Below, piece after piece: positions 1 to 7,320 of a stretch of DNA of 38,611 nt (positions within the stretch are counted from its first letter, which is position 1; each line of letters begins with the position of its first letter). Made by a program: the position numbers and the translations under genes. The notes beneath the pieces are model-generated. The model worked only from the letters and a program-made list of their open reading frames with translations, was not told where the DNA came from and did no database searches. Origin of the DNA: Paenibacillus sp. Soil766. Lineage in GTDB: Bacteria; Bacillota; Bacilli; Paenibacillales; NBRC-103111. The DNA lies in the NCBI RefSeq assembly GCF_001428105.1, contig NZ_LMSJ01000060.1, forward strand, positions 205,716-244,326. The letters run 5' to 3'.

Positions 1-112
1 CCGGCGGGGTCGCTTGCCTTGCGCACATTTTTTGTGCGCTAGCGTGCCGCCACCGGCGGGGTCGCTTGCCTTGCGCACATTTTTTGTGCGCTAGCGTGTC
101 GCCACCGGCGGG
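1..112. repeat. 52-bp tandem repeat with internal hairpin
   Basis: Two 52-bp units (1-52 and 53-104, one visible mismatch) followed by the first 8 bases of a third. Each unit contains a perfect 7-bp stem GCGCACA/TGTGCGC around a T5 loop, so each copy can fold as a hairpin on either strand. The array begins at the window edge and may extend further left. No coding role is apparent. Confidence 0.85.
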
Positions 113-122
113 ATTTCATGTC

Positions 123-152
123 AAAAAAGCCCAAGACAGTTGTCTTGGACTT
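123..152 (-). terminator. Rho-independent terminator of the 197-1840 gene
   Basis: Read on the minus strand, a 9-10 bp stem (GTCCAAGAC / GTCTTGGGC, with one G-U pair) is followed by six T. It lies about 45 bases past the stop codon of the minus-strand gene. Confidence 0.8.
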
Positions 153-196
153 CTTACAGGGGATTTCACCCCCGCCCTATGTTGCCGAACTATGTT

Positions 197-1840
197 CTAC
201 CCGACCTGGCGAATCCTAAACCGCATCCGATCTGCGCCGCCCGGCACATACAAATAAACAAGCTCCACATACCCCTCGCGCGTGACGATTGTCGGCTCCG
301 GCGCTTCCGCTTCTACTGCAAGCACAATACCTGGCAGCTTCCACAAAGATGGCGTCAATCCAGCGGCATCCAGCCCCGACCCTCTGAACTCAAATAGTAA
401 TTCAATCGGCTGCTCCACCGTAAAATGCACATCAATATGCAGTCCATCCTGATCTGCCTTCGCACTGTACCTGATCCCTCGCATATGCTTGCTCCAGTGA
501 CCGCCCACCACACGGCGCCCAAGCCGTACCGAGTACACCTCGCCGTCATCGCCACGCCAATGGATCGTAGCTGGATGTAGCTGACCGCTCGTATTCTCAC
601 TTCCCGAGATGCCGCCCATCATGTAGCTTTCGTCAATCCAAGCCGTAGCCGTACAGAGCGGCGTGTTCTCTCCTGGCTTATTTCGCTCACACAGCTCGCG
701 AAATTGCTTCGTCACTTGTCTCGGTCCACGATGCTCCACAAGCTTTGGCCGCACATGACTCGGCAAACCTCCACTTGCATAAATCAACAGCGGATCAAGC
801 TCCTCATCGTCGCCATGGTCAATCATATGCTCGTAGCCCGCTCCCAGAGCAAGATACATATGTGCGCCTAGCGAGCTGTGATGCAGCATTTCCATTTCAT
901 AAGCGCGCGTATATGGACCCGACAGATTTTCGAGATTCGGGTTATAGAATAACGCTATATTCTCCCATAGCCCTTGCAGCACATGGGTACCGACTTCTTG
1001 CATAGCAGGCGATGTGCCGAAGGCACGCCATAAGCCCAAAGCCGTCAAATCCACGGCATAATAGGTCGCCGAATTAAACTCCGCAAAGGATTCAAATTCA
1101 TCAAAATGTGCTCGGAATTTGCTAATCTCCTTGAGCGCATGCTGGGTCCAAGCCCCATTTTTAAAGCGACTCCCAAAGAAATCCACGATGAACATATGCA
1201 TCAGCTCAATATTCGTGTTCATAGGAATCGCATCAGACAGGCGGCGAGCAATCGAAGCACCTACCGTTTTTTCCATCGCCTCATCCATCTGGGCAACAAG
1301 CTCTGGAGACAGCTTCTCCTCGAACAGCGCCAGAATCGCCGCGAACGAACATGCAATGAACTCACGCCAGTTCGGATCATAACTGTCCCACACCCGAGGG
1401 AGCACGCGATTCACCGCGTTCCGGAATTGCTCTTGTACGCCGTTACCTTGACCCATCGCCTTCTCCAGCTCAGCGCCAATCCGTGTCAGCGTCTCCTCCA
1501 GGTAAAATGCAAAGCCCGGCGTGTCCACCTGCTGCCAGGGGTAACTCCCTTTCGGCGGATCCAAATCCATGTCTGTACGACGGAAGGTGCCGTGGTAAAT
1601 TTCCTCTGGCGCATCCAATTGCAGGCGAATGATGCTGCGAATGAGGTCGCTTGCCCGCTCCACATCCCCTGTTTGATCCCGCAGCAGCAGTCCAAATGCA
1701 TAGTGCGAGCTTGCGCGAGTGTCATATCTATGGGATAGATTGCGAAGCAATTTCTTGTCCCCGTCATAGCGAGCATCACACCCTTTTAGATAATGACGCA
1801 GTGCGTAAGCTTGTTCTTCTCTCCATTGGATCCCTTCCAT
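197..1840 (-). CDS. Large protein of unknown function, possible (alpha/alpha)-toroid carbohydrate enzyme
   Basis: A 547-residue soluble protein without an obvious signal peptide. I do not recognise the family firmly. The N-terminal two thirds are helix-rich with many Trp, Tyr and His (for example YPWQQVDTPGFAFYLEE and SYDPNWREF); the last ~150 residues look beta-rich (HWRGDDGEVYSVRLGRR, HIDVHFTVEQPIELLFEF). This helical-toroid plus beta-sandwich layout recalls heparinase/alginate-lyase-like proteins, but that is inference from architecture and I cannot point to catalytic residues. The ATG at 1840 is preferred over one at 1876 because GGAG lies just upstream of it, while the upstream ATG has no ribosome site. 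Neighbouring AraC and Gfo/Idh/MocA genes suggest a sugar-related role. A terminator follows. Confidence 0.75.
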   Translation of the reverse strand: MEGIQWREEQAYALRHYLKGCDARYDGDKKLLRNLSHRYDTRASSHYAFGLLLRDQTGDVERASDLIRSIIRLQLDAPEEIYHGTFRRTDMDLDPPKGSYPWQQVDTPGFAFYLEETLTRIGAELEKAMGQGNGVQEQFRNAVNRVLPRVWDSYDPNWREFIACSFAAILALFEEKLSPELVAQMDEAMEKTVGASIARRLSDAIPMNTNIELMHMFIVDFFGSRFKNGAWTQHALKEISKFRAHFDEFESFAEFNSATYYAVDLTALGLWRAFGTSPAMQEVGTHVLQGLWENIALFYNPNLENLSGPYTRAYEMEMLHHSSLGAHMYLALGAGYEHMIDHGDDEELDPLLIYASGGLPSHVRPKLVEHRGPRQVTKQFRELCERNKPGENTPLCTATAWIDESYMMGGISGSENTSGQLHPATIHWRGDDGEVYSVRLGRRVVGGHWSKHMRGIRYSAKADQDGLHIDVHFTVEQPIELLFEFRGSGLDAAGLTPSLWKLPGIVLAVEAEAPEPTIVTREGYVELVYLYVPGGADRMRFRIRQVG

Positions 1841-1887
1841 GCATCTCCAACCCCTTCTGCCGATGAATACCATCATGATTGTAAGTT

Positions 1888-1933
1888 AAGCGCTTCACTT
1901 TTCATTATACCCTCTACAACACAAAACCCCCAA
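1888..1933 (-). promoter_or_regulatory. Candidate promoter of the 197-1840 gene with a LacI/CcpA-type core palindrome
   Basis: On the minus strand TTGGGG (1933-1928), an 18-base spacer and a perfect TATAAT (1909-1904) form a plausible sigma-A promoter. Directly downstream, around the expected start point, is the palindrome AAGCGCTT (1888-1895), the core typical of LacI/CcpA operators, although the outer bases do not fit a full cre site. Binding there would block initiation. Confidence 0.45.
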
Positions 1934-1963
1934 ACTCCCAGCATCACGCTGGCGTTTAGGGGT
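1926..1963. promoter_or_regulatory. Long interrupted palindrome between divergent genes, touching the AraC ribosome site
   Basis: ACCCC, AAAC and CCAGC (1926-1942) pair with GCTGG, GTTT and GGGGT (1948-1963), giving about 14 pairs with small mismatches around a 5-base loop. The right arm contains the only Shine-Dalgarno-like G run (GGGG, 1959-1962) before the ATG at 1971; the left arm contains the candidate -35 of the divergent gene. On the minus strand it is followed by TTTTGTGTT and could also terminate transcription running antisense to the AraC gene. An operator, RBS-masking hairpin or terminator are all possible. Confidence 0.5.
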
Positions 1964-1970
1964 CTTATCT

Positions 1971-2975
1971 ATGATGACCACGGATTGGGATAGCCTTGCC
2001 GATGCAGGCCTCATTCCTGTATACTTTGGCTGTATCAAGTACCTGCAATACGACTTGTTTGGAGAGGAAGTGCCCCTGGTGTCCTATGATCAAAATATCC
2101 GATTGCATGAAATCCCGCTCTATTTTACTAATCAGAGAAGAAGCATAGGAACAGAATTTCAGGGCACGTTTCACGCTCACCAAGGTATTGAAGTGCTATT
2201 CGTTCATGATGGGTATGGCACACTCATTGTTGACCAGAAGAGCTATGAAATTATTCCTGGTATGTTATGTGTATTTCAACCTTATCAGCTGCACCATATT
2301 CAGATGGATCCGCAGACGCCATTCGTGCGATCGATCGTGCATTTTGAACCTACCCTATACGAGGCCTACTTCGAGCCTTGGCCGCGACTGTTGGCTTTTT
2401 TCAAGCATATTCTTACCAGTCAGCTGCAAACTCCTTGTCTTTACGTGAAAGGTGAGGAGGACCAGTTTCTTACGCTTTTTCAAAGCCTTGCACGGAAACT
2501 GCCGACATTAAGCAAGCAGGATGAGCTGGAGGAGTACTCCCTCTTTCTCGTGGCTTTCTTCCGCAGCTTCATGCCGCTTTGGGAGCAGCGTGATGGTCAT
2601 ACTCGCTCAGGCCCCGCACGCAAACCGCATCAAGCCGAACGTATTCTTAGTTGGCTCGAGGAGCATTACACCGAACCGCTGCGCTTGGAGAAGATGTCTG
2701 CTGAGCTCCATCTCTCTCCGTACCACCTGTCCCATCTGTTCACCGAATGCACGGGTACCAGCATTTCCGACTATGTGACTGCCAGAAGGCTGCAGCAAGC
2801 CGTGAAGCTGCTGACATCGACGGACCAGTCTGTCGCTCTTGTTGGCGAAGCTATTGGCGTAACGAATTGCTCGTACTTTTGCAAAATGTTCAAAAGTCAC
2901 ATCGGCGTAACGCCTCACCAATATCGCAAGCAAGGGCAGAAAAAACCTGCCGCAGCCGTTACTCGGCTGTCGTAA
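1971..2975 (+). CDS. AraC-family transcriptional regulator with cupin-like sensor domain
   Basis: 334 residues. The N-terminal half is an AraC-type cupin ligand domain (FHAHQGIEVLFVHDGYG, about 65-85, then the PGMLCVFQPYQLHHIQ strand pair). The last 100 residues carry two helix-turn-helix units (LRLEKMSAELHLSPYHLSHLF and VALVGEAIGVTNCSYFCKMF) ending in the family signature GVTPHQYRK. It probably senses a sugar or oligosaccharide and activates the adjacent genes. It is divergent from the 197-1840 gene, and its 3' end overlaps that of the convergent oxidoreductase by 17 bases, so the two transcripts are antisense at their ends. The ATG at 1971 has only a weak GGGG ribosome site, which sits inside a hairpin. 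Confidence 0.92.
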   Translation: MMTTDWDSLADAGLIPVYFGCIKYLQYDLFGEEVPLVSYDQNIRLHEIPLYFTNQRRSIGTEFQGTFHAHQGIEVLFVHDGYGTLIVDQKSYEIIPGMLCVFQPYQLHHIQMDPQTPFVRSIVHFEPTLYEAYFEPWPRLLAFFKHILTSQLQTPCLYVKGEEDQFLTLFQSLARKLPTLSKQDELEEYSLFLVAFFRSFMPLWEQRDGHTRSGPARKPHQAERILSWLEEHYTEPLRLEKMSAELHLSPYHLSHLFTECTGTSISDYVTARRLQQAVKLLTSTDQSVALVGEAIGVTNCSYFCKMFKSHIGVTPHQYRKQGQKKPAAAVTRLS

Positions 2976-4041
2976 TCATCATGGCATCGCGCTGTGCGAT
3001 GAGGCATAGCTCCGCCGCTTTGAAGGTATGCTCCTGCGTCATCGCCACTTCAGTACGATTCAAGCAATCCAAAATCAACTGGCCAAAGTACGGGAATCCA
3101 ACTTGTCCACTAACAGCGAAATGTTGCTCCCCATCCTTGTTCACAAGATACACATGGTTGCTCGTCTGTTCTCTCGCGATGTCGACATATTTGCGAAGCT
3201 CAATGTACCCATCGCTGCCCAGAATCGTCATGCGCCCATCGCCCCAGGTACTTAAGCCATCCGGCGTCATCCAATCTACTCGGAAGTACCCCGTTGCCCC
3301 ATTGTCCCCGACCAAAGTAGCATCCCCGAAATCCTCAAAGTTCGGATACTGAGGGTAATTGTAGTTCGCTACTTTACTGTGAACAACCTTCGCATCTTTT
3401 GCCCCCGTAAAATACAGGAACTGCTCAATCTGATGACTCCCAATATCGCATAGAATCCCGCCGAATTTCTCTTTCTCAAAAAACCAATCCGGTCTGCTCG
3501 ACAAACTAATGCGATGCGGCCCCAATCCAATAACTTGATGTACGCGACCGATCGCGCCCTGCTCAATTAATTGCCCTGCATAAATCGCGCTTTCCACATG
3601 TAGACGCTCACTGTAATAGACCGCATATTTTTGGCCTGTCTCCGCCACCTTCGCGCGTGCTGCTTCTAGCTGCTCCAACGTTGTAAAAGGAGCTTTATCC
3701 GTGAAATAATCCTTCCCGCTATCCATCACACGAAGTCCAAGCGGACCACGATCACAAGGAATCGCCGCAGCTGCCACAAGCTTTACCTCGGCATCTCCTA
3801 GAATTTCCTCCAACGAGCTTGCCGCACGAACACCTGGGTAAGTGCTCAGGAATTTATCTACTTTTGCCTGATCCGGATCATACACCCATTTCAATTCCCC
3901 ACCTGCTTCACGCAGACCATTGCACATCCCATAAATATGCCCGTGATCCAACGCCGCCGCTGCAAAAACAAACTCCCCTGGCTGACAAACCGTGTTAAAA
4001 CTTCCTTGTGGTGCGTAATTCATGCCGTCGCTTTTTTGCAT
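2959..4041 (-). CDS. Gfo/Idh/MocA-family oxidoreductase with atypical dinucleotide motif
   Basis: 360 residues, second gene of a two-gene operon (21 bases after its partner). The Gfo/Idh/MocA layout is visible: an N-terminal Rossmann-like half, DKAPFT (about 120) where the usual EKP motif lies, and a C-terminal alpha/beta half with GGILCDIGSHQIEQFLYF, the conserved D-x-x-x-H region. The N-terminal glycine-rich loop reads FAAAALDHGHIYGM and lacks a clean GxGxxG, so cofactor binding may differ from the partner. It probably acts on a sugar, inositol or sugar-acid substrate. AGAGGAG precedes the ATG by about 10 bases. The 3' end overlaps the convergent AraC gene by 17 bases. Confidence 0.88.
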   Translation of the reverse strand: MQKSDGMNYAPQGSFNTVCQPGEFVFAAAALDHGHIYGMCNGLREAGGELKWVYDPDQAKVDKFLSTYPGVRAASSLEEILGDAEVKLVAAAAIPCDRGPLGLRVMDSGKDYFTDKAPFTTLEQLEAARAKVAETGQKYAVYYSERLHVESAIYAGQLIEQGAIGRVHQVIGLGPHRISLSSRPDWFFEKEKFGGILCDIGSHQIEQFLYFTGAKDAKVVHSKVANYNYPQYPNFEDFGDATLVGDNGATGYFRVDWMTPDGLSTWGDGRMTILGSDGYIELRKYVDIAREQTSNHVYLVNKDGEQHFAVSGQVGFPYFGQLILDCLNRTEVAMTQEHTFKAAELCLIAQRDAMMITTAE

Positions 4042-4062
4042 TATCGTCAGTCTCCTCTGATG

Positions 4063-5217
4063 TTATTTAAATGTACTTCCCGTTGTAATCGTCTGTGGCG
4101 CGAAGTTTTCGATCGACGTATTCTTTTCATAAAAATGGGTCGCCTTCGCCTGCACGCCGCTTCTCGTATAGAACGCGTCTTGCGCATCAAGCGGGAATTT
4201 CACAAGCTCACCAGTGCTCGCTGATTTGTAAATGCCCGTAATAAGCTCCAACGTTTGACGACCGCTAATCCCATCTATCAGCACGGGTGCACCCGTTTCA
4301 ATTGCAGTTAACACATTGTCGATTTGGCCGACATGCCCTTCATAGACCACTTCTGGCAGCCCATTGTAAAAAGCTTGCAGCTCTTCCTCCAACTCCTTGT
4401 TCGGCTCTGGGAACCCATTCGACGTCGAATTCGACGCTTTCACCTTCCATGGCGCAGATACACGTGCTTTCGCACCTTGGAAAATCAATTGCTGCTCCTC
4501 ACCGTGATGCACGACTGAACTCGTGATTTGCCCTAGGGAGCCGTTGGCGTAGCGCAGCATGCCGATCGATAGATCCTCAACCTCGGCGTTATCGTGCGAC
4601 ACATTGCTCATGAATGCCTGTACTTCCGTCGGACTGCCCATCATCCATAGCAAAGCATCAATGTGATGCACCGCATGGTTCAGTGTCGGGCCGCCGCCTT
4701 CCTTCTCCCACGTGCCACGCCACCAGAGATCATAATAGCAATGACCGCGCCACCAGAAGGAATCGACTTGGACGTGGACGATTTTGCCCATAAGGCCGCT
4801 TTCCAGTACGGATTTCATCTTCATCATTGGCGTCTTGAAACGGTTCTGCGCCACAACAGATAGCAGCTTACCCGTGCGCTTGGCAGCCGCATTCATCAAG
4901 TCGCACTCCTCGAGCGAGGAGGCCATTGGCTTTTCCACCATCACATGTGAACCTGCTTCTAGAAACTCAACTGTAAGAGAAGCATGCGTGTAGGGGGGTG
5001 TACAGATGGACACAAGATCAATGTCCTCTTGCAAAAGTTCTTTATAATCCTTCACAGCTCTCGCCGTTTTCAGCTCAAACTGGTCAATTCGCTCCTGTGC
5101 TTTATCCTCATAAATATCGCTAATCGCGACAATTGTACAACGCTCCGGAAACTGTAAATAAGCTTCAATATGCGCATTCGAGATCGCGCCAGCTCCAATA
5201 ATTGCTACCTTCAGCAT
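4063..5217 (-). CDS. Gfo/Idh/MocA-family NAD(P)-dependent oxidoreductase
   Basis: 384 residues, first gene of the pair. It has an N-terminal Rossmann motif VAIIGAGAISNAH (residues 4-16), the conserved VEKPMA (about 94-99) and a C-terminal substrate domain with GGGPTLNHAVHHIDALLW, where H-x-x-x-D is typical of the family. These are NAD(P)-dependent dehydrogenases of sugars, inositols or related polyols; the substrate cannot be told from sequence. GGGAG lies about 9 bases before the ATG. A possible -10 (TATGCT on the minus strand, 5254-5249) lies downstream of an ACAATTGT palindrome (5269-5276). The AraC gene beyond its partner is the likely regulator. Confidence 0.93.
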   Translation of the reverse strand: MLKVAIIGAGAISNAHIEAYLQFPERCTIVAISDIYEDKAQERIDQFELKTARAVKDYKELLQEDIDLVSICTPPYTHASLTVEFLEAGSHVMVEKPMASSLEECDLMNAAAKRTGKLLSVVAQNRFKTPMMKMKSVLESGLMGKIVHVQVDSFWWRGHCYYDLWWRGTWEKEGGGPTLNHAVHHIDALLWMMGSPTEVQAFMSNVSHDNAEVEDLSIGMLRYANGSLGQITSSVVHHGEEQQLIFQGAKARVSAPWKVKASNSTSNGFPEPNKELEEELQAFYNGLPEVVYEGHVGQIDNVLTAIETGAPVLIDGISGRQTLELITGIYKSASTGELVKFPLDAQDAFYTRSGVQAKATHFYEKNTSIENFAPQTITTGSTFK

Positions 5218-5289
5218 CTACTTCATCTCCCTGACATTTGTTGCTCCAAGCATATCAAGAATGCGATTACAATTGTGACGCTATCTTGT

Positions 5290-5313
5290 GCAAAAATACC
5301 GTTACTTTGCGGT
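5290..5313 (-). terminator. Weak possible terminator of the Nudix gene
   Basis: On the minus strand ACCG/CGGT with an 8-base loop is followed by ATTTTTG. The stem is short, so this is tentative. Confidence 0.3.
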
Positions 5314-5348
5314 TTGGTAGAACAGAATAGGGGGACAACTGAACGGAA

Positions 5349-5882
5349 TCAATGGGTAAAACGGTGATCCTTAATCCATTCAGAGACAGTCACAAATACA
5401 TTGTCTTTCATTAAGGGACTAAATGTGAGGTCATTCATAATCGCTTGCTGCGTCGGAACAGCATCTAACAGCATTACATCATTCGTTTCAAATCCACCCG
5501 GTAATGCCCTGAGACTACTTACCTTTGAAATATATATATTTTTCACAAATGCAAGACGGTTCTTTTCGTAAATTAAGTACTGTCCAATCCTTTCAATCGA
5601 AGCGAGTTCTCCTCCAGCCTCTTCATACATCTCCCTGATAACCGTTTGTATAACAGACTCGCCTTCCTCCCTACTGCCTCCAGGTAATTCCCAACCTCGA
5701 CAATTATGTCTAACAAGAACCAGCTTACCCTGATAGAAAGCGAAAATCAGGACACAATTTACTTCTTCAATCAGGCACTCCTTTGATAATAGGATATGTT
5801 GATTAGGCAAAGCACCTGCAAACTCATGAAATCCCAATCTCTTCTGATTAAAATCAATGCTACGGACGGGTTCCTGTTTCAC
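5349..5882 (-). CDS. Nudix hydrolase
   Basis: 177 residues with a complete Nudix box (about residues 69-91): GGSREEGE, seven residues, then REMYEEAGG, matching G-x5-E-x7-R-E-x2-E-E-x-G. The Glu residues bind the metal that activates water for pyrophosphate cleavage of a nucleoside-diphosphate-linked substrate; the substrate cannot be predicted. The region before the box (CVLIFAFYQGKLVLVRHNCRGWELPGG) is also typical. The GTG at 5882 is chosen because GGGGAG lies 8 bases upstream; a GTG nine bases earlier would overlap that site. It is monocistronic, with an upstream terminator and candidate structured RNA at 5934-6075 that could be its leader. Confidence 0.9.
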   Translation of the reverse strand: MKQEPVRSIDFNQKRLGFHEFAGALPNQHILLSKECLIEEVNCVLIFAFYQGKLVLVRHNCRGWELPGGSREEGESVIQTVIREMYEEAGGELASIERIGQYLIYEKNRLAFVKNIYISKVSSLRALPGGFETNDVMLLDAVPTQQAIMNDLTFSPLMKDNVFVTVSEWIKDHRFTH

Positions 5883-5933
5883 TTGATACACTCCCCTTTC
5901 TTGTTTATGTGGGATAAGGAATCCCTTCCCGAA

Positions 5934-5968
5934 ATAAAAAAAGTATTTGATCCTAAGACCAAATACTT
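5934..5968 (-). terminator. Strong intrinsic terminator upstream of the Nudix gene
   Basis: On the minus strand a perfect 9-bp stem AAGTATTTG/CAAATACTT with a 10-base loop is followed by seven T. It lies between the candidate structured RNA and the Nudix start codon, so it either ends a small RNA or acts as an attenuator for the Nudix gene. Confidence 0.8.
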
Positions 5969-6075
5969 CGCCCAGACGTTAGGGTAATCTTGTAGGAGCT
6001 GGACATAGTAACTCAAGCCCGGAGCGCGTTCTTCCATTCCCTATCAGCACCAATACGAGGGTAACCCCAACACTG
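5969..6075 (-). ncRNA. Candidate structured RNA or leader of the Nudix gene
   Basis: No gene is visible here. On the minus strand GTTGGGGT (6071-6064) can pair with ACCCTAAC (5985-5978), closing a domain of about 78 bases that contains CCCT/AGGG (6061-6058 with 6042-6039) and GGGC/GTCC (6020-6017 with 6004-6001). A strong terminator follows within 10 bases. I do not recognise a known riboswitch. It could be a terminating small RNA or a transcription-attenuating leader. From 6076 to 6360 the sequence is AT-rich and I see nothing further in it. Confidence 0.35.
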
Positions 6076-6360
6076 CTTCTTACCATCTGACAAACCCCTC
6101 TGTACATTGTTATACAAAAGATATCACAGAGAAGCAGGTATAACATAACTGGAATTATATATATCTAGATATAGGTAAAAGCTATAGTAGTGAATCATGA
6201 ATAGACCGTATGTGAATGGTATTTGCTAGTAAACTTCCATAGACAAACAATTGAAGTATATATGATTAAACTAATTGAATAATGGATAGTTAAGGTGCAT
6301 GCTTACGATACGCAGGTAATGACGCATGACTTCACTGTAATAGACAATCCTTTTTTTAAA

Positions 6361-6407
6361 AAATAAAAAAAGCAACCCCACCAAGACCCCTAAGCCCCGT
6401 GGGATTA
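6361..6407 (-). terminator. Terminator of the Pro/Met-rich protein gene
   Basis: On the minus strand AATCCCAC (6406-6399) pairs with GTGGGGTT (6381-6374), followed by GC and a long T tract. It sits about 30 bases after the stop codon of the 6437-6721 gene. Confidence 0.75.
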
Positions 6408-6436
6408 CCTCTCTTTTTACTCGAGCATTCCGTAAA

Positions 6437-6721
6437 CTAATATTTACAAATGCTGCGCGTAATAATAACTAACAAAATGAAAAGTACTAGGATGCTAGCA
6501 GCTGAATTGTTTTTCGGAGGACAAGCGACTGCTTGCGTGTGAACCGGTTTCGGGAACACAAATTCAGTTTGTTGGTAGGACGCGTGCAGGTGGATATTAT
6601 TGTGCATCGGTTGCTGCATAATTGGCGCTGGCGCTGGAAGCGGTGTAGGCATCGGCATTGGCATCGGGGTTGGCATTGGCATTGGTTGCATTGGGTAATT
6701 CGGAACTTTTACATATTCCAT
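6437..6721 (-). CDS. Small Pro/Met-rich protein with C-terminal membrane segment (sporulation-protein-like)
   Basis: 94 residues. The start is well supported by AAGGAGGTG eight bases before the ATG, and a terminator follows. Residues 10-40 are a low-complexity run of MP, TP and AP pairs; the middle is polar (HNNIHLHASYQQTEF); the C-terminus is a hydrophobic helix (ASILVLFILLVII) ending in a basic tail with Cys. That tail resembles the hydrophobic end of small YjcZ-type sporulation proteins, but this is similarity by eye. The protein is probably anchored to a membrane or spore layer with the Pro/Met region exposed. A perfect TTCCC/GGGAA inverted repeat (6745-6758) lies just upstream of the ribosome site. 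Confidence 0.7.
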   Translation of the reverse strand: MEYVKVPNYPMQPMPMPTPMPMPMPTPLPAPAPIMQQPMHNNIHLHASYQQTEFVFPKPVHTQAVACPPKNNSAASILVLFILLVIITRSICKY

Positions 6722-6937
6722 GTGAAGAGCACCTCCTTGGTATTTTCCCTATCGGGAACTTTCACGAACATAAACGGGCAAAACAGGATTGTTATTGTTT
6801 AAGTTGGGTGAATAGCTTACAACATCAGTCTATGGGGAACCACCTACGTTGCACACGGTAAATACCCAGTTTGCATATAAATTGGGTGGGTGTCATGGGC
6901 GAACGAGCATAATCAGAGATAGTGCTACACCGACACT

Positions 6938-7251
6938 TTCGACTTACAGCGGTTACATCGCTACTTTCCCATCCTGTAACTCGATTATTTCGACTTACAG
7001 CAGCTACGCAGTCACTTTCCCATCCTGTAACTCGATTAATTCGACTTACAGTAGCTACACAGTCACTTTTCCATACTCTAACTCGATTATTTCGACTTAC
7101 AGCAGCTGCATCGACACTTTCTCATCCTGCAACTCGATTATTTCGACTATCTACCTGCTACACAGCCACTTTCGCCTCGCGTTAGTCGATTATTTCGACT
7201 ATCTACCTGCTACACAGCCGCTTTTACCTCCCGTAACTCGATTATTTCGAC
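6938..7251. repeat. 51/52-bp minisatellite with palindromic junctions
   Basis: TTCGAC recurs at 6938, 6989, 7040, 7091, 7142, 7194 and 7246, giving four 51-bp steps then two of 52 bp. Each junction is a near-palindrome GTAAcTCGA...TCGAcTTAC. Units differ at several positions; the last two share the variant CTATCTACCTGC. This fills most of the 600-bp gap between the Pro/Met-rich gene and the hydrolase gene. Because 51 is divisible by three, two plus-strand frames stay open, but they lack ribosome sites and I do not regard them as genes. Confidence 0.88.
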
Positions 7252-7274
7252 TATCGCCTCTTCCCCATCCAAAC

Positions 7275-7314
7275 ACAAAAAAGGACCGCCCCCTCATCAG
7301 AGGGAGCAGTCCTT
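7275..7314 (-). terminator. Terminator of the DedA/thioredoxin-like/hydrolase operon
   Basis: On the minus strand AAGGACTGCTCCCTC pairs with GAGGGGGCGGTCCTT around a 4-base loop and runs into a T tract, immediately after the stop codon at 7321. Confidence 0.9.
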
Positions 7315-7320
7315 CATTCC

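Noticed and set aside
1106..1738. Plus-strand 210-codon frame opposite the large unknown gene
   Set aside because: No ribosome site or recognisable motif; the minus-strand frame has promoter, ribosome site and terminator.
5969..6075. ZTP (pfl) riboswitch suggested by a GTCTGGGC string near the terminator
   Set aside because: The 5' half of the ZTP motif (the GACUGGC-containing domain) is not present, so the string alone is not enough.
6938..7251. CRISPR-like look of regular repeats
   Set aside because: There are no constant repeats with unique spacers: the whole unit is repeated and drifts evenly; no cas genes are nearby.
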